Below, piece by piece: positions 36,517 to 47,000 of a DNA stretch of 64,000 nucleotides. Origin of the DNA: an uncultured Anaerolineae bacterium (GTDB lineage Bacteria; Chloroflexota; Anaerolineae; Promineifilales; Promineifilaceae); NCBI GenBank assembly GCA_905479495.1, contig CAJQMR010000038.1, positions 23,667 to 87,666 on the forward strand, read 5' to 3'. Every line of letters begins with the position of its first letter. Positions within the stretch are counted from its first letter, which is position 1. Position numbers and translations under genes: made by a program. The notes under the pieces were generated by a model that had not been told where the DNA came from, made no database searches, and saw nothing but the letters and a program-made list of their open reading frames with translations.

Positions 36517-39500
36517 ATGAGCCAAACTGCACCCATTCAGCTTCATTTATTAGGTACTTTTTCTCTTATTGTCGAAGGGAATACTCCCACGCTGCGTCGC
36601 AAAACCCGTGCCCTGTTGGCCTATTTGGCTACAACGGGGCAACCGCATGCCCGCCAGGCGTTGGTGAATCTATTTTGCCAGGAAGCCAAAGCGCCAAACC
36701 GGGCGCTGGCTGTGTTGCTGAGTCGCGTTCGCCAAAAGCTGGGCAGCAGTGCCCTGCTGAGCGAAGGGGAACGAGTTCAGCTCAATTTGGCACAGGTGGC
36801 CGTGGACGTGACCCAATTTGTGGGCATTCTGGAAGGCAATCTGGCGCAACAAACTGTGGCGGAATTAGAAACGGCCGTTTCCCTCTATCGTGCTGATTTT
36901 TTGGCAGGGCTCACGTTGGATGACGCCCCAGAATTTGAGCAATGGCTTTTGGCCCAGCAGGCGCGCCTGCGCCATTTGCTGGAACGTGGCCTGTTGCAGC
37001 TCATCAGCCAGCTCGGGGCGCAGCCAACAGCAGCGTTGTCCTACGCCCAGCAGCTGGTGCAGCACAGTCCGCTGCTGGAAGAAGGCCAGGCCCAATTGAT
37101 GGCCTTGTATGCCCAGCTGGGCCAGCGTGAGGCGGCCTTACGCCAATATGACCACTGCCACACGCTGCTGCAAACGGAGTTAGCCGTTGAGCCCACCCCG
37201 GAATTGCAGCGGCTGTATACCCAAATCAAGGCGGGGCAGTTGGGCCAACTGGCAACGGCCGTTCCCCAGCCTGACCTGAATCACATGCAACCAGAGACGG
37301 CCGATTTTGTGGGCCGCACTGCCGAAATGGCCAGGCTGCACGCGGCCTGGCGCAAAGCCAGTGCGGGCCAGGGGCAGATGGTGCTATTGTGTGCGCCCGC
37401 TGGCGGCGGCAAATCCCGCTTGATGCAGCAGTTTCGGCAAGGATTGTCCCCGGTCAATGTGTATGTTGGCACCTGTTACGAATCGACGCGGCTGCTGCCT
37501 TACCAGCCGTGGCTCCCCATTTTGGAAGCCCACTTGCAGCAGTTGGACGATGCCGCTTTAGAGGAATTACCTCCGGCAACCCAAACCTATTTGAGCCGCT
37601 TGCTGCCGGCGTTGGCGCGGCGCTTGTCGGCAACGGCAGTTTCCTCCGCTAGTGTGGTGGATGAACCGGAAAGGTTGTTTACGGCCGTTGTCGATTTTCT
37701 TTCTCAAATGCCCTCGAGCCAGCCAACCGCCTGCTTGATGCTGCTGGACGATTTGCAATGGGCTGATGAAACCAGCCTGCGCCTGCTGCATTACGTGGTT
37801 CAGCGTTTGGACCGTTTCCCTTGGTTGCTGCTGGCAGCATACCGACCAGAAGAGGCAGATGAACAGCCGGTGCTGCGCTTGCTGCTAGATGAATTTACCC
37901 GGCGTGGTGTGCCACGGTTAAGGCTTGCGCCACTGGCGCAGGCGGAAGTGGTCCGGCTGACGGCGCACCTTTGGCCCCAGCTGGCTCCTGGTTATCGCAA
38001 ACACGTGGCGGCGATGTTGGCCGAAGCCACCGGGGGAAATGCGTTGTTTGTGACGGCCGTTTTGCAAGAATTAGCGTCCTCCGACCATATTCCTAGCGAA
38101 CTGCCCGTTCCCGCAACGGTGCAAGATTTGATGCAACGACGTTTGCAGCGGTTGTCATCGGGTGGACGGCAGGTTTTGGAGGCGCTGGCTTTGCTAGATG
38201 GCGGGGGAACGCTGCGGCAACTGCAACAAATTAGCGCCCGTAGTGAGCTGGAAACGGAGCAGGCGCTAGAATGGGGCTTGCAATGGGGCATGGTGACGGT
38301 GGACACGCCTGCATTGAGAGCGAACGCAGCGACTGTCGTTGAAGAGGCAGTTTCTCCTACCACCTATCATTTTTTGCACGATTTAGTGCGCGAGGCTGTT
38401 TATGCCACCCTGTCGCCCGTGCGCAGGCAGCGGCTGCACCGCCGAACGGCCGTTTGGCTGGCGCGCGTGGCTCGGCGACGGCCGTTGCCGCAGCAGCAAG
38501 AGGCCGCCGGGCCAATTTTGGTTCATGCTCAGCAAGGTGAGGCATTTGATCTGATTTTTCAATGGTCCGCATTGGCAGCCGCCCACCATCGCCAAATTTT
38601 TGCCTACCGTGATGCGCTGCGGGCGCTGGATGCCATGCGCGCCGCTTACCCCCAGTTCCAGCTGCTGCCAAACTTTGACCCAGCCGAGGCCGAGCCAGCT
38701 TTGTTTGAGGCATTGCTTGCGTGGCTTTCTCACGCCTGGGTGCTAGGCCGATCGGTAGAAGAGGAGCAGGCGGTTTTTCAGCTGGCCCAAACCCTATCCA
38801 AGCGGCATCCGTCGCCCAAACGGGCCGCCCAACTCCAGCTTATTAGGGCTCAAATAGGGTTGGATTATGCTAAAGCGATTCCTGTGTTGGAGGCTGCGCA
38901 TCAGCAGTTTTTGCAGCTCAATGAGCGGTCGTTGGCGGCGCAAGCGCTTATTACGGCAGCATCGGCTTCCATCACGATGAGCCACAATCGGGACGGCCGT
39001 TCCCTTTACGAGCAGGCCCTTACCCTGTACCGGCAAAACGATGATGAGGCGGGTGAGGTGAGCTGCCTGGCTGGATTGGCCTGGACGGCGCTGAATTTGG
39101 GGGAAACGGCCGTTGCCCTCCAACATTTGCAGCGCGCGTTGGCCATCAGCCGGGCGCAGGGGGACAAGTTGGGTGAGGCGCAGGCGTTGTATGGTCTGGC
39201 GGCGGCCTGGGCGTTTTATCATGCGCCAGAGCAGATGACGACATTGGCGCAGGAAGCCAAGCAGGTTTATGAACAGATAGGGTTTGCGGGGCGAGCGATA
39301 CGGCCGTTGCTTTACCTGGGTGCCGCCCACGGCATCCGGGGGGAATGGGATGAGGCATTGGCCATCTACGAGGCTACGCTGCCAAAGGCGCTGGCGTTTG
39401 AGGATGGTTGGGTGGCGGGTTGGTTGGCCCAGCTGGCCGGGCGCATTTACTTGCAGCGGGGGGAGCTGGCTGCCGCAGAGGCTAAATTGCAGCAGGCCCA

Positions 39501-39882
39501 GCAGCTGCGCCTGGCCTCAGGCGAGCGGCAAAATCAGGTGAGCGATCTGGTCTGGCTGGCGCGGCTGCATGTGCAGCGCGGCGAGCTTGATACGGCTTTG
39601 GCCCAAACTGCTCAGGCAGTGTCTCAGCTGGAGGCTTTTGCCGGGGAGTTTTACGTGTGGGAGCAGCCAGATGTGCTGCTTTGCCGGGCTGAGGTGCTGG
39701 CCGTAGCCCGGCAGCCAGCGGATGCGCGCGAAGTGGCCCAACAGGCCCACACCTGTCTGCACCAATTTGCCCAACAAATCACCGATCCGGCTGTGTTGGC
39801 CCAATTTTTGGCTTATCCGCTCAATGTTCGGGTGGAAACGGCCGTTGCTACGAATCGGATTGCACCTTGGCCAGAGGAATAA
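36517..39882 (+). CDS. Large BTAD-AAA-TPR transcriptional regulator (SARP/AfsR/MalT-like)
   Basis: 1121 aa. N-terminal OmpR-type DNA-binding domain (LHLLGTFSLIVEGN...RKTRALLAYLATTGQ), then a bacterial transcriptional activation domain (ending about residue 250), an AAA/STAND-type ATPase with Walker A CAPAGGGKS at about 292-300 and Walker B LMLLDDLQWAD near 406-416, and a TPR-rich C-terminus. These sense signals and activate secondary-metabolite or exoenzyme genes. Placement at the head of a run of secreted-protein genes suggests regulation of them. I start at ATG 36517, eight bases after a TAAAAT -10 box, implying a leaderless or very short leader; an upstream ATG at 36388 is less likely. Confidence 0.88.
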   Translation: MSQTAPIQLHLLGTFSLIVEGNTPTLRRKTRALLAYLATTGQPHARQALVNLFCQEAKAPNRALAVLLSRVRQKLGSSALLSEGERVQLNLAQVAVDVTQFVGILEGNLAQQTVAELETAVSLYRADFLAGLTLDDAPEFEQWLLAQQARLRHLLERGLLQLISQLGAQPTAALSYAQQLVQHSPLLEEGQAQLMALYAQLGQREAALRQYDHCHTLLQTELAVEPTPELQRLYTQIKAGQLGQLATAVPQPDLNHMQPETADFVGRTAEMARLHAAWRKASAGQGQMVLLCAPAGGGKSRLMQQFRQGLSPVNVYVGTCYESTRLLPYQPWLPILEAHLQQLDDAALEELPPATQTYLSRLLPALARRLSATAVSSASVVDEPERLFTAVVDFLSQMPSSQPTACLMLLDDLQWADETSLRLLHYVVQRLDRFPWLLLAAYRPEEADEQPVLRLLLDEFTRRGVPRLRLAPLAQAEVVRLTAHLWPQLAPGYRKHVAAMLAEATGGNALFVTAVLQELASSDHIPSELPVPATVQDLMQRRLQRLSSGGRQVLEALALLDGGGTLRQLQQISARSELETEQALEWGLQWGMVTVDTPALRANAATVVEEAVSPTTYHFLHDLVREAVYATLSPVRRQRLHRRTAVWLARVARRRPLPQQQEAAGPILVHAQQGEAFDLIFQWSALAAAHHRQIFAYRDALRALDAMRAAYPQFQLLPNFDPAEAEPALFEALLAWLSHAWVLGRSVEEEQAVFQLAQTLSKRHPSPKRAAQLQLIRAQIGLDYAKAIPVLEAAHQQFLQLNERSLAAQALITAASASITMSHNRDGRSLYEQALTLYRQNDDEAGEVSCLAGLAWTALNLGETAVALQHLQRALAISRAQGDKLGEAQALYGLAAAWAFYHAPEQMTTLAQEAKQVYEQIGFAGRAIRPLLYLGAAHGIRGEWDEALAIYEATLPKALAFEDGWVAGWLAQLAGRIYLQRGELAAAEAKLQQAQQLRLASGERQNQVSDLVWLARLHVQRGELDTALAQTAQAVSQLEAFAGEFYVWEQPDVLLCRAEVLAVARQPADAREVAQQAHTCLHQFAQQITDPAVLAQFLAYPLNVRVETAVATNRIAPWPEE

Positions 39883-39947
39883 ACGGTTATCGGTGAATGG
39901 TAATCAATCATCGGTGATGATCTGGGGACCAGATGGATAACCGTTTA
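39880..39947. terminator. Inverted repeat at the end of the BTAD regulator gene
   Basis: TAAACGGTTATC (39880-39891) pairs perfectly with GATAACCGTTTA (39936-39947). The left arm includes the regulator stop codon. Probably a transcription terminator or RNA-stabilising hairpin; the 44-base loop is long. Confidence 0.55.
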
Positions 39948-40017
39948 CTGAACACGGATTGCCGAAAAAGGCCCATTTGGAAACAGATTTGGAAACAGCC
40001 CCCGCTATGCTAGAGCC

Positions 40018-40422
40018 ATGCAAGTACAACAGGTGGCCACAAACCGGCAGGCGGTGCTGCAACTGATTCAGGATGTTACGGCCGTTCCCCTCAGCAACAA
40101 TGTCATCCTTCATGATTGTGCCCAAAGTACGCTTGTTACGGGCCGCGAGGCGGTAACGGCCGTACTGCACACCTTTTTCCATAGCGCCTTTGCCGATTTG
40201 ACCATTGACTGCCACACCATTTTGGATAATGAAGAACGTGTCAGCCTCTCCTTGTCATTGTCCGGGCGGCAAATTGCGCCTTTTTGGGGTTTGCCCTGCA
40301 CCGGGCGGTCCATTACCCTGACCCTGACGATGATTTGCCGTTTTTATGCCGGCCAGGTAGCGCACATTGAGCTGTTTTATGATGCCGGTATGCTGCTGCG
40401 CCAGCTGGGCCTGGCCTTATAG
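40018..40422 (+). CDS. SnoaL/NTF2-like protein
   Basis: 134 aa, compact alpha+beta cone fold predicted from the pattern AVLQLIQDVTAVPLSNNVILHD, HTILDNEERVSLSLSLSGRQ, LTLTMICRFYAGQVAHIELFYD, typical of SnoaL-like (ester cyclase-type) proteins. The function is open: this fold hosts enzymes and ligand binders. The ATG follows TATGCT by six bases, so the transcript may be leaderless. The next gene starts only 10 bp after this stop, so it is the first gene of a short operon with the following lipoprotein. Confidence 0.78.
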   Translation: MQVQQVATNRQAVLQLIQDVTAVPLSNNVILHDCAQSTLVTGREAVTAVLHTFFHSAFADLTIDCHTILDNEERVSLSLSLSGRQIAPFWGLPCTGRSITLTLTMICRFYAGQVAHIELFYDAGMLLRQLGLAL

Positions 40423-40432
40423 GAGCCAAAAA

Positions 40433-41824
40433 ATGAAAAAGACAGTTTGCCTTTGGCTGGGTCTCTCGCTGCTGCTGGTTGGGGGCACTATTGCCTGCGC
40501 CACACCGCGACTGGTAGCAGAAACGGCCGTTGCCCCAATCTCCACTCCCCAATCTCCAGCTTCCATCACCGATCCAGATTTAGTTCTCACCCTCGTGCCG
40601 CTGACTGCGCCTGCCGTTGGCAGCAGCGTGACCGACCCCGTGTTTGGCAGCACGCTGCGGCGCTTAACCGATACCGGGAACAGCGGCTTTGGGACGCACA
40701 TTTATTCCCAATTGCAAGCCTTCTCCGCCGACAACCAATACATCCTGCTGATTGAAGATGAATGGTACACGGTGCGCCGCCGCGATAATTTGGCGCTGCT
40801 GCTGGATGCTAGCGACACCGCCTCCTGGAATGCCCCGCGCTGGCATCCCACTCAGGCCAACACCATCATTCATTTTGATGACAACAGCGATACGACGCTG
40901 CGGCTGCAATTCACGGATGTGACCAACGGCCAGACGACGACGGTGTTTACTTTCCCATCGCTCTATGAACGCATTCGCTCTAACCAGAGCTTTGACGAGA
41001 TTTCGCGGAACGGCCGTTACCTGGCTGGCATGGCTTCTCTCAGCGACGGCGACCAGATGCTCTTCACCCTGAACATCGAAACCGGCACGCTGGGGGCACA
41101 GATTCGCCTTTCCGCCGATTTGTATGGTGGCTCTTGCGCCCCTGACCCTGATTGGGGTGAAGTGGAACCGGACTGGATTGGCGTCTCGCCGCTGGCCAAC
41201 TACATGGTCGTGCAGTGGACCCGCGATGGCACGACACGCTGCTCTGGCCTGGAAACGTTTGACATCAACAGCGGCGCGTTCGTGGGGCGCGTTTACGATG
41301 GCCACCAGCACGGTGACCTGGGCGTGCTGGCCGACGGCGTGACCGAATTTTTCATGACCTACGAGCTGTACCATCCCTCTGGGCTGCTGTCGTTAGGCTA
41401 CCGCACGCTGCCCGGCAATGCCACCGTGCAAGAGCCGGTTTACCTGCGCACGCTAGACTGGGTCGGCGACCACATCTCCTGCAAAGGGCCGGATGGTGTT
41501 TGCCTGATTACCACCATTGCCGACAGCAGCGATGGCTGGAGCGCATTGGAAGGCGAGTTGTTTTTGCAATATCTGGATGGCTCGGTGGAGCGGCTGGCGC
41601 ATCATCGCAGCAGCGGGTGCGGCTATTGGGTACAGCCACGGGGAAGTTTGTCGCGGGACGGCCGTTACGTCATCTTCGCTACGGATTGGGGCAGTGGCAA
41701 TTGCGCCTCGCCGCTGGACCTGGGTGCAGGCGATGCCTACCTGATTGATTTGCAAAGTGGCAGCCCACCGCCGGATTTTACACCGACGGCCTGGGTTTAT
41801 TTGCCATTGGTTGAGGAGGAGTAG
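40433..41824 (+). CDS. Exported beta-propeller-like protein ending VYLPLVEEE
   Basis: 463 aa. Lipoprotein-type signal peptide (VCLWLGLSLLLVGGTIAC, lipobox cysteine), then a WD40/PD40-like beta-propeller with recurring blades such as SADNQYILLIEDEWY, SRNGRYLAGMASLSDGDQMLF and SRDGRYVIFATDWGS. Four cysteine pairs are plausible in the C-terminal half. The protein ends TAWVYLPLVEEE, a tail shared with neighbouring secreted proteins. I start at the ATG 10 bp after the SnoaL stop, with GGAG upstream. Function unknown; probably surface-bound. Confidence 0.75.
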   Translation: MKKTVCLWLGLSLLLVGGTIACATPRLVAETAVAPISTPQSPASITDPDLVLTLVPLTAPAVGSSVTDPVFGSTLRRLTDTGNSGFGTHIYSQLQAFSADNQYILLIEDEWYTVRRRDNLALLLDASDTASWNAPRWHPTQANTIIHFDDNSDTTLRLQFTDVTNGQTTTVFTFPSLYERIRSNQSFDEISRNGRYLAGMASLSDGDQMLFTLNIETGTLGAQIRLSADLYGGSCAPDPDWGEVEPDWIGVSPLANYMVVQWTRDGTTRCSGLETFDINSGAFVGRVYDGHQHGDLGVLADGVTEFFMTYELYHPSGLLSLGYRTLPGNATVQEPVYLRTLDWVGDHISCKGPDGVCLITTIADSSDGWSALEGELFLQYLDGSVERLAHHRSSGCGYWVQPRGSLSRDGRYVIFATDWGSGNCASPLDLGAGDAYLIDLQSGSPPPDFTPTAWVYLPLVEEE

Positions 41825-41875
41825 GGGGATCGGCAATTTGAATCATTCCCATAACACATATTTTGGAGGTAAAAA

Positions 41876-42490
41876 ATGAAGTTGGATAAATGGAAACAAG
41901 TTTTACTTTTTAGTGGTCTGGCTATTGTTATCGGTGCCCTGTGGCTGTGGGGAGAGTCTCCCGGCTCTGTCTATGCCTGTGATCCCAGCAATGGTGATTT
42001 GATCGACTGTGACTTCGATCTGCCTGATTCCCCCAACCTTTTTATTGAGAAAGTTGGTGTTTATTATCAGGCTGGTGACGAAATTTGTTATTTTGAAACG
42101 TGGGTTTTAGTTTTGGACATGCCCAAATTGATGGCAAGTAGAGACGGAAAATTCCGAATAAATGCCTCGCCAGGTACAGTTGGAATTTTTACCGAGGATA
42201 CATTTACAGATTTGCTCAACGATGGCACCATTGCAGAAATAAGTTCTACCAATCCTTTTGGCGGAAGAACCCAAGTAGAATGCACCAAATTAGAAAGCAA
42301 TAGTGATGATGTTCCGCCTGATTTTCCTACTTATGGCACCCCTGAACCATATGATCCAATCGATCCGCCAATTTGGGTTGAGTTCACCTTAGAAGAGCCA
42401 ATTCAAGACACCTTACATGTCTATGGATATGGGCATAAAATAGGTAACGGTTTTTACACGCTGTTTTATGTTCTTCCTTTAGAAGAGTAG
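41876..42490 (+). CDS. Secreted hypothetical protein
   Basis: 204 aa. An N-terminal hydrophobic segment (VLLFSGLAIVIGALWLW) serves as signal or anchor, followed by a protein rich in Asp, Pro and Thr with several cysteines (Cys-Asp pairs near the N-terminus, ICYFETWVLV). The C-terminus ends GFYTLFYVLPLEE, reminiscent of the YLPLV tail of its neighbours, though shortened. I recognise no family. GGAGG precedes the ATG. It is AT-richer than the surrounding island. Confidence 0.6.
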   Translation: MKLDKWKQVLLFSGLAIVIGALWLWGESPGSVYACDPSNGDLIDCDFDLPDSPNLFIEKVGVYYQAGDEICYFETWVLVLDMPKLMASRDGKFRINASPGTVGIFTEDTFTDLLNDGTIAEISSTNPFGGRTQVECTKLESNSDDVPPDFPTYGTPEPYDPIDPPIWVEFTLEEPIQDTLHVYGYGHKIGNGFYTLFYVLPLEE

Positions 42491-42606
42491 GTTGTCTTAT
42501 GCTACATCGTTCACGATGTTGATGCTGTTTATTCTAGACTTGCAGAGGCAGAAACGGCCGTTGCTGCTTCTGCAAGCCATTTTTGCACCTCAACGAACGT
42601 TGCCCA

Positions 42607-42975
42607 TTACTCGCCAAGCAGCCAGGTAAGCGCGTCTTGTTCATTTGCAAATACTTTAAGCTGATAACCTCGATTAACAGCAATTGTTTCAGTAAAAAGA
42701 TTGTTTTTCTCTGGTTCAACAAGCGCAACCTGAAGCTGCCGATCCCACCCATAACGATCAGCAAGCGTTACAATGTTGTATGAGCCTGTTTTTGTCACCT
42801 CGCCCGTAAGTTTTAGGATTGCCAATAATTTATTGGTTTTCTTTTCACGGCAGACAGTAAGCGTCTCGGCCCAAATAGGAACAATATCTTTTATCGCTCT
42901 GCCTGGAATCCGCTCTCCCGATATTTCTACGCGGATATATTGTTGTTTATCTTCTATCTTGTAATCATATGCCAT
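42607..42975 (-). CDS. SpoIIAA/STAS-like small protein, paralogue of the 43.4 kb gene
   Basis: 122 aa. Alpha/beta protein of the STAS/SpoIIAA-like kind, judged by the C-terminal pattern VFANEQDALTWLLG and central KTNKLLAILKL strand; the assignment is tentative. It is about 60 percent identical by eye to the divergently oriented protein at 43372-43749, sharing the MAYDYKIED start, IPGRAIKDIVPIWAE and NRGYQLKVF. Start ATG 42975 with AGGGGAG; this matches the paralogue, so the short GTG extension is dropped. Confidence 0.7.
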   Translation of the reverse strand: MAYDYKIEDKQQYIRVEISGERIPGRAIKDIVPIWAETLTVCREKKTNKLLAILKLTGEVTKTGSYNIVTLADRYGWDRQLQVALVEPEKNNLFTETIAVNRGYQLKVFANEQDALTWLLGE

Positions 42976-43371
42976 ATTCAACACTCCCCTTCTATTTGAT
43001 CAAGCGCAATGTCTTGCATCAACGGCCGTTTCCCCACCACAATCAAGATATAAATAATTGATAACACGGCAAATTGTGGGGGAGAAACGGCCGTTTGTCA
43101 AAATGAGGGTGGGGGCAGGCGGACGAGAAAGCGACTATTCGATAAGTTCCCCATTATAGCCTTCAAGTGACTGCTGTATAATAACTATCCAAAGAGTTCT
43201 GTTTCACGATTCATTGACTGTTTGTTTATGGCACAGTTGCCCATCAGGCGAGCCAACTATAAGGTTGTAAAGAATATTCCTGGTTCGTGAGATTTGTCTT
43301 TTCGTCAGCACACCTGCTGAACCGTTAGCCAAGGTTTCGATGCGTTTGAAGGTGAAGGAAGGATAATCAAT
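42976..43371. other. Region between the inverted STAS-like paralogues
   Basis: About 400 bases. It contains two ACGGCCGT octamers (near 43022 and 43088) in AAACGGCCGTTT contexts, the left copy of a 46-bp repeated unit (43056-43101) and a TATAAT-like box near 43179. No gene supported. A divergent promoter region is likely, because the two flanking genes point away from each other. Confidence 0.5.
43056..43101. repeat. Direct repeat copy 1 flanking the STAS-like gene
   Basis: AATTGATAACACGGCAA... to ...GGCCGTTTGTCAA; about 44 of the bases match the copy at 43993-44036, apart from small indels. The two copies flank the 43372 gene, like the ends of a duplicated or mobilised segment. Confidence 0.7.
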
Positions 43372-43749
43372 ATGGCATATGACTACAAGATAGAAGATAG
43401 ACAACAGTATATCTGGGTAGAAATATCAGGAGTGCGCACACCGGGTAAAGAGTTAGAAGATATTGCTCCTATTTGGGCAGAAGCTATTCGTAAATGCCGC
43501 GAGAAGAAAACCAATAAATTATTGGCAATCCTAAAACTTAGGGGCAAGATGTCAATCATTGCCTCATACAATGTTGTAAAGTTTGCCGATCATATTGGCT
43601 GGTCTCGGGACCTTCGGGTTGCCTTGGTTGAACTTGGTGAAGAACCCCATCGAAATAATCGTTTTACTGAAACAGTTGCTGTTAATCGTGGCTATCAACT
43701 CAAAGTGTTTAGAGATGAGCAAGATGGATTAACTTGGCTGCTTCGCTAA
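43372..43749 (+). CDS. SpoIIAA/STAS-like small protein, paralogue of the 42.6 kb gene
   Basis: 125 aa. Same architecture as its inverted paralogue: MAYDYKIEDRQQYIWVEISG, KTNKLLAILKL, NRGYQLKVFRDEQDGLTWLL. The family assignment (SpoIIAA/STAS-like, possibly membrane-associated signalling) rests on the C-terminal DEQDxLTWL pattern and is tentative. GGAAGG precedes the ATG. A GGAGAACAAAAAG hairpin lies right after the stop, and a 44-46 bp direct repeat flanks the gene on both sides. Confidence 0.7.
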   Translation: MAYDYKIEDRQQYIWVEISGVRTPGKELEDIAPIWAEAIRKCREKKTNKLLAILKLRGKMSIIASYNVVKFADHIGWSRDLRVALVELGEEPHRNNRFTETVAVNRGYQLKVFRDEQDGLTWLLR

Positions 43750-43751
43750 GT

Positions 43752-43805
43752 GGAGAACAAAAAGTCCTTTAAAAACAATCGTCTTATTTGAGCTTTTTGT
43801 TCTCC
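43752..43805 (+). terminator. Terminator-like hairpin after the STAS-like gene
   Basis: GGAGAACAAAAAG (43752-43764) and CTTTTTGTTCTCC (43793-43805) are perfect 13-bp arms around a 28-base loop, starting two bases after the stop codon. Confidence 0.7.
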
Positions 43806-43992
43806 TGAAAGTAAATCACAGGTTGTGCTCAGGTTTTTAAACAACTTTTCGTGATTTACTTAAGGGTTCGTTGTTGTTTGTAATTTTAACCCACAAAAAA
43901 TGACGAATACCCCAGCAGGATAAAACAGTTAAGCGTAACGGCCGTTTCCTTCCTTCTACACACCCAAATCAAAATTCCACAAAAAAACCAAC

Positions 43993-44036
43993 AATTGATA
44001 ACGCGGCAACTGTAGGGGGAAACGGCCGTTTGTCAA
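43993..44036. repeat. Direct repeat copy 2 flanking the STAS-like gene
   Basis: Near-identical to 43056-43101 (AATTGATAAC...CGGCAA...GGCCGTTTGTCAA). See that entry. It lies 57 bases before the DUF11 gene. Confidence 0.7.
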
Positions 44037-44093
44037 CGCCCCCGCCACTTTTGGAAACACCTTTGGAAACACCCCGCTGCTACCCTCTCACAG

Positions 44094-47000
44094 ATGAAAA
44101 CAACCAAACTTCTCCTTATCATTTCCCTGTTCGTGATTGGGTTGCTTGTGGCTGGGTATTCGGCCGACCGGCAGGCCATTGCCCAGACCAGCAGCACGGT
44201 GACGCTGGTGGAAGATTTTGCCAATGGCAGCAATCCACCGCAGCTCAACAATTTCAACTTCAACCACAGCTTTACGCTAGGCACCGCCTGGGATTTGGGT
44301 GGCGTCACCTTCGGCGATCCGATCCCACAAACGCCACCTTATGCGCTGACGCTGTATGCTGGCAACGAAGACCGGGTGACGTTTAACCAACCGTCTTCGT
44401 TTGCCTACGTACAGTCAGCACGGGTCTGGGGCTATGCCGATCCGGCCGAAAATGGCCTGGCCGCAGCGCGCGGGCGCGTCATCTTTGAAGGTGCGGGCGA
44501 TAGCAAAACCTTCACGTTTACCGGCGGCGTGCACCAGTGGCAGTTGTTTGAGGCTCACGAGACTGATGTAGGCGATAACGGGAATCTGCTGGGAGAAATT
44601 ACGGCCGTTACCCTCGATGCCGTCACCAATCAAGGCAACCGGGTCATGTTCGACGATTTAGAAGTGGAGTCGGTGACGCCGCCCACGCGCAGTAACCTGG
44701 CGCTGACGATGACCGGCTCAGCGACAAATGTCACCATTGGTGACACCATCATCTATGATCTGACCGTGACCAACAGCGGCCCGCAGGACGCGCCCAACGT
44801 GACCATCGCCGACACGCTGCCCTTTGGCGGCACGTTTGTGCCCGGTAGCAGTTCCAGCGCCTGCCACCTGTCGTTGGGCCAGGTGGTGTGCGATTTAGGC
44901 ACATTGGCGGTGAACGGCACTCGCACGGTGACAATTGTTGTGCTGGTAGGCAACGATGCTTGTGCCAGCTTCACCAACCGGGCCACGGTCACAGCCCAGG
45001 CATTAGACAGCAACCCGACGGACAATACGGCCGTTCACACCGCCACCACACCCTTGCCCGCCTGCGCCGACTTTTCTGTATCACAAACAGCCCTGCCCGT
45101 GCCGCCCCTCCCCGGTGAAGACAGCCTGACCTACACTATTTTGGTGAAAAACAATGGGCCGGATACATCGGGCAGCAGTTTGCAGTTTGATGCGCCAGGT
45201 GAGGTGTGGGTAACGGCCGTCTCCAGCGACAGCGGCGTTACCTGTTCCAACGATTCCTTCGCGGCAACGTGCAATCTTGATCTGCTGGTGAGCGGCCAAT
45301 CAAAGCAGATCTACGTCACCGGAAATGCGTTGTCAGTCATGAGCGGGATGCAGCTGAGCGAAGCCACCATCAGCCCCATTCTGGACGACCCGGACTTGAC
45401 GAACAACGTGAGCCGCTTTCGCTTCACCTCTGATCCCGCCTACAACTTCACTGTGATTGGCGAAATTGGCGTCGATCAGTTGTCAACCTATGAAGATGTG
45501 GGTGGCTTAGCCATCAACAGCAGCGGTGAGATTGCCTTTTCTGCCTTTGCTGGCACCATCTTTCAGCCAACGGCATTTGGGGTTTTTCGGGGGGATGGCA
45601 GCGGCGCGTTGGCACAAATTGCGGTTGATACTGATTTTTCGGCCCTGCCTGCGGACCAATACCGTCAAATGGGTGCGTTTGGCCAGGTCGATGTCAATGA
45701 TGCCGGAACCGTTGTTTTTATCGAAGAGATTTTGCGGGATCTAAACGGTGGGCATGAAGTGGTACAAACAACCGTTCACACGGGCAGCGGCGGGACATTA
45801 ACCACCATTGCCACCGATTCGGAAAATTCTGGATTCCGGTTCCGGCAGTATGGGTATGCAACCATCAACAATTTGGGACGCGTGGTTGCCAGTTACAATG
45901 ATCGCTTTGATGATTCGGCTGTTGTCTCGTTTGAAAATGGACAGGAAACCATCCTGACCACAGCACGCAGCGGCGACTATTGGATGAAGTTTGTGGGGCA
46001 AAGCGACAACAATCGGTATGTTGCCTTTAAAGAAGAGGTGGTTCTGGGGCTAGGCACGACTGATACCTTGGGCCGGGTGCTCCCTGGTGGCACCGTTCAG
46101 ACGGTTACCCAGGTGTCCGGTTCCACGTTCGACTTTTTCTCCGTGCATCCCCACATTGGCATCTCTGATTTTGGCAGCGTGATTTACAAGCAGGTTGCCA
46201 TTGACCCGGCAACAGGTTTAGGTGTGGAACAGTTGAAAATTGGCGGCCAGGTTGTGCTCACCGAACTGGCGCTGCAGAACTATGCGGGCAGCTTCACGCA
46301 GCCAAAGTTGAACAACCAGCATCGCTATCTGTTTAAGACCGTTTCTACATCCCAATTTGGCACGAAGGGACTGTACACGGGGCCGCATCCGGTTTCTAAC
46401 CGGGTGGTGCGGGCCAATTTGTTTAATGGCGAGCTGATGTTTGGCTCGCGGGTTATTGCTTTGGCGGGTAGTTATGCCTTCGACATCAATGACAGTGGGC
46501 AGGTGGGGCTGGCGGTGGAGTTGAGCAACGGCCGTATCCTCATCCTGCGCGCCGACCCTGTGGCCGAACAAGACCAGGACGGCGTCAACGACTGGACCGA
46601 GCTGGGCGCGGCCAATCAGGGCGACGGCAACGGCGACCATATTCCCGACTCGGCCCAGCCGCACGTGGCTTCCACCACCACGCTGGACGGCGTGTATCCA
46701 GTAACCTTTGCCGTCGATCCCAACCAAACCCTGGCCAATGTCACACCCATTGCCAATCCCTCTCCCGGTAATGCCCCCGGTGATCCGTTCCCTGTGGGGC
46801 ACTTCAGTTTTGAAGTGCGCGATTTAACACCCGGCGCAGCATCCGAGGTGACTATCTATTTGCCCAGTTGGGTGGTTGTGCGGAACTGGTGGAAATACGG
46901 CCGTACCCCCAACAACCCAACACCCCACTGGTACAACTTTGCCTTCAACGGCACCACCGGCGCAGAAATCAACGGCAACGTGGTCACGCTGCACTTTGTA

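Larger units (their letters stand above)
43750..44093. other. Intergenic region upstream of the DUF11 protein
   Basis: About 340 bases with the terminator-like hairpin (43752-43805), a second perfect 11-bp-arm dyad AAGTAAATCAC/GTGATTTACTT (43809-43861), two ACGGCCGT octamers (near 43940 and 44023), and the second copy of the 44-bp direct repeat (43993-44036). No gene recognised. Confidence 0.5.

Noticed and set aside
43204..43404. 66-codon frame between the STAS-like paralogues
   Set aside because: It overlaps the start of the neighbouring paralogue, has no Shine-Dalgarno and looks random.
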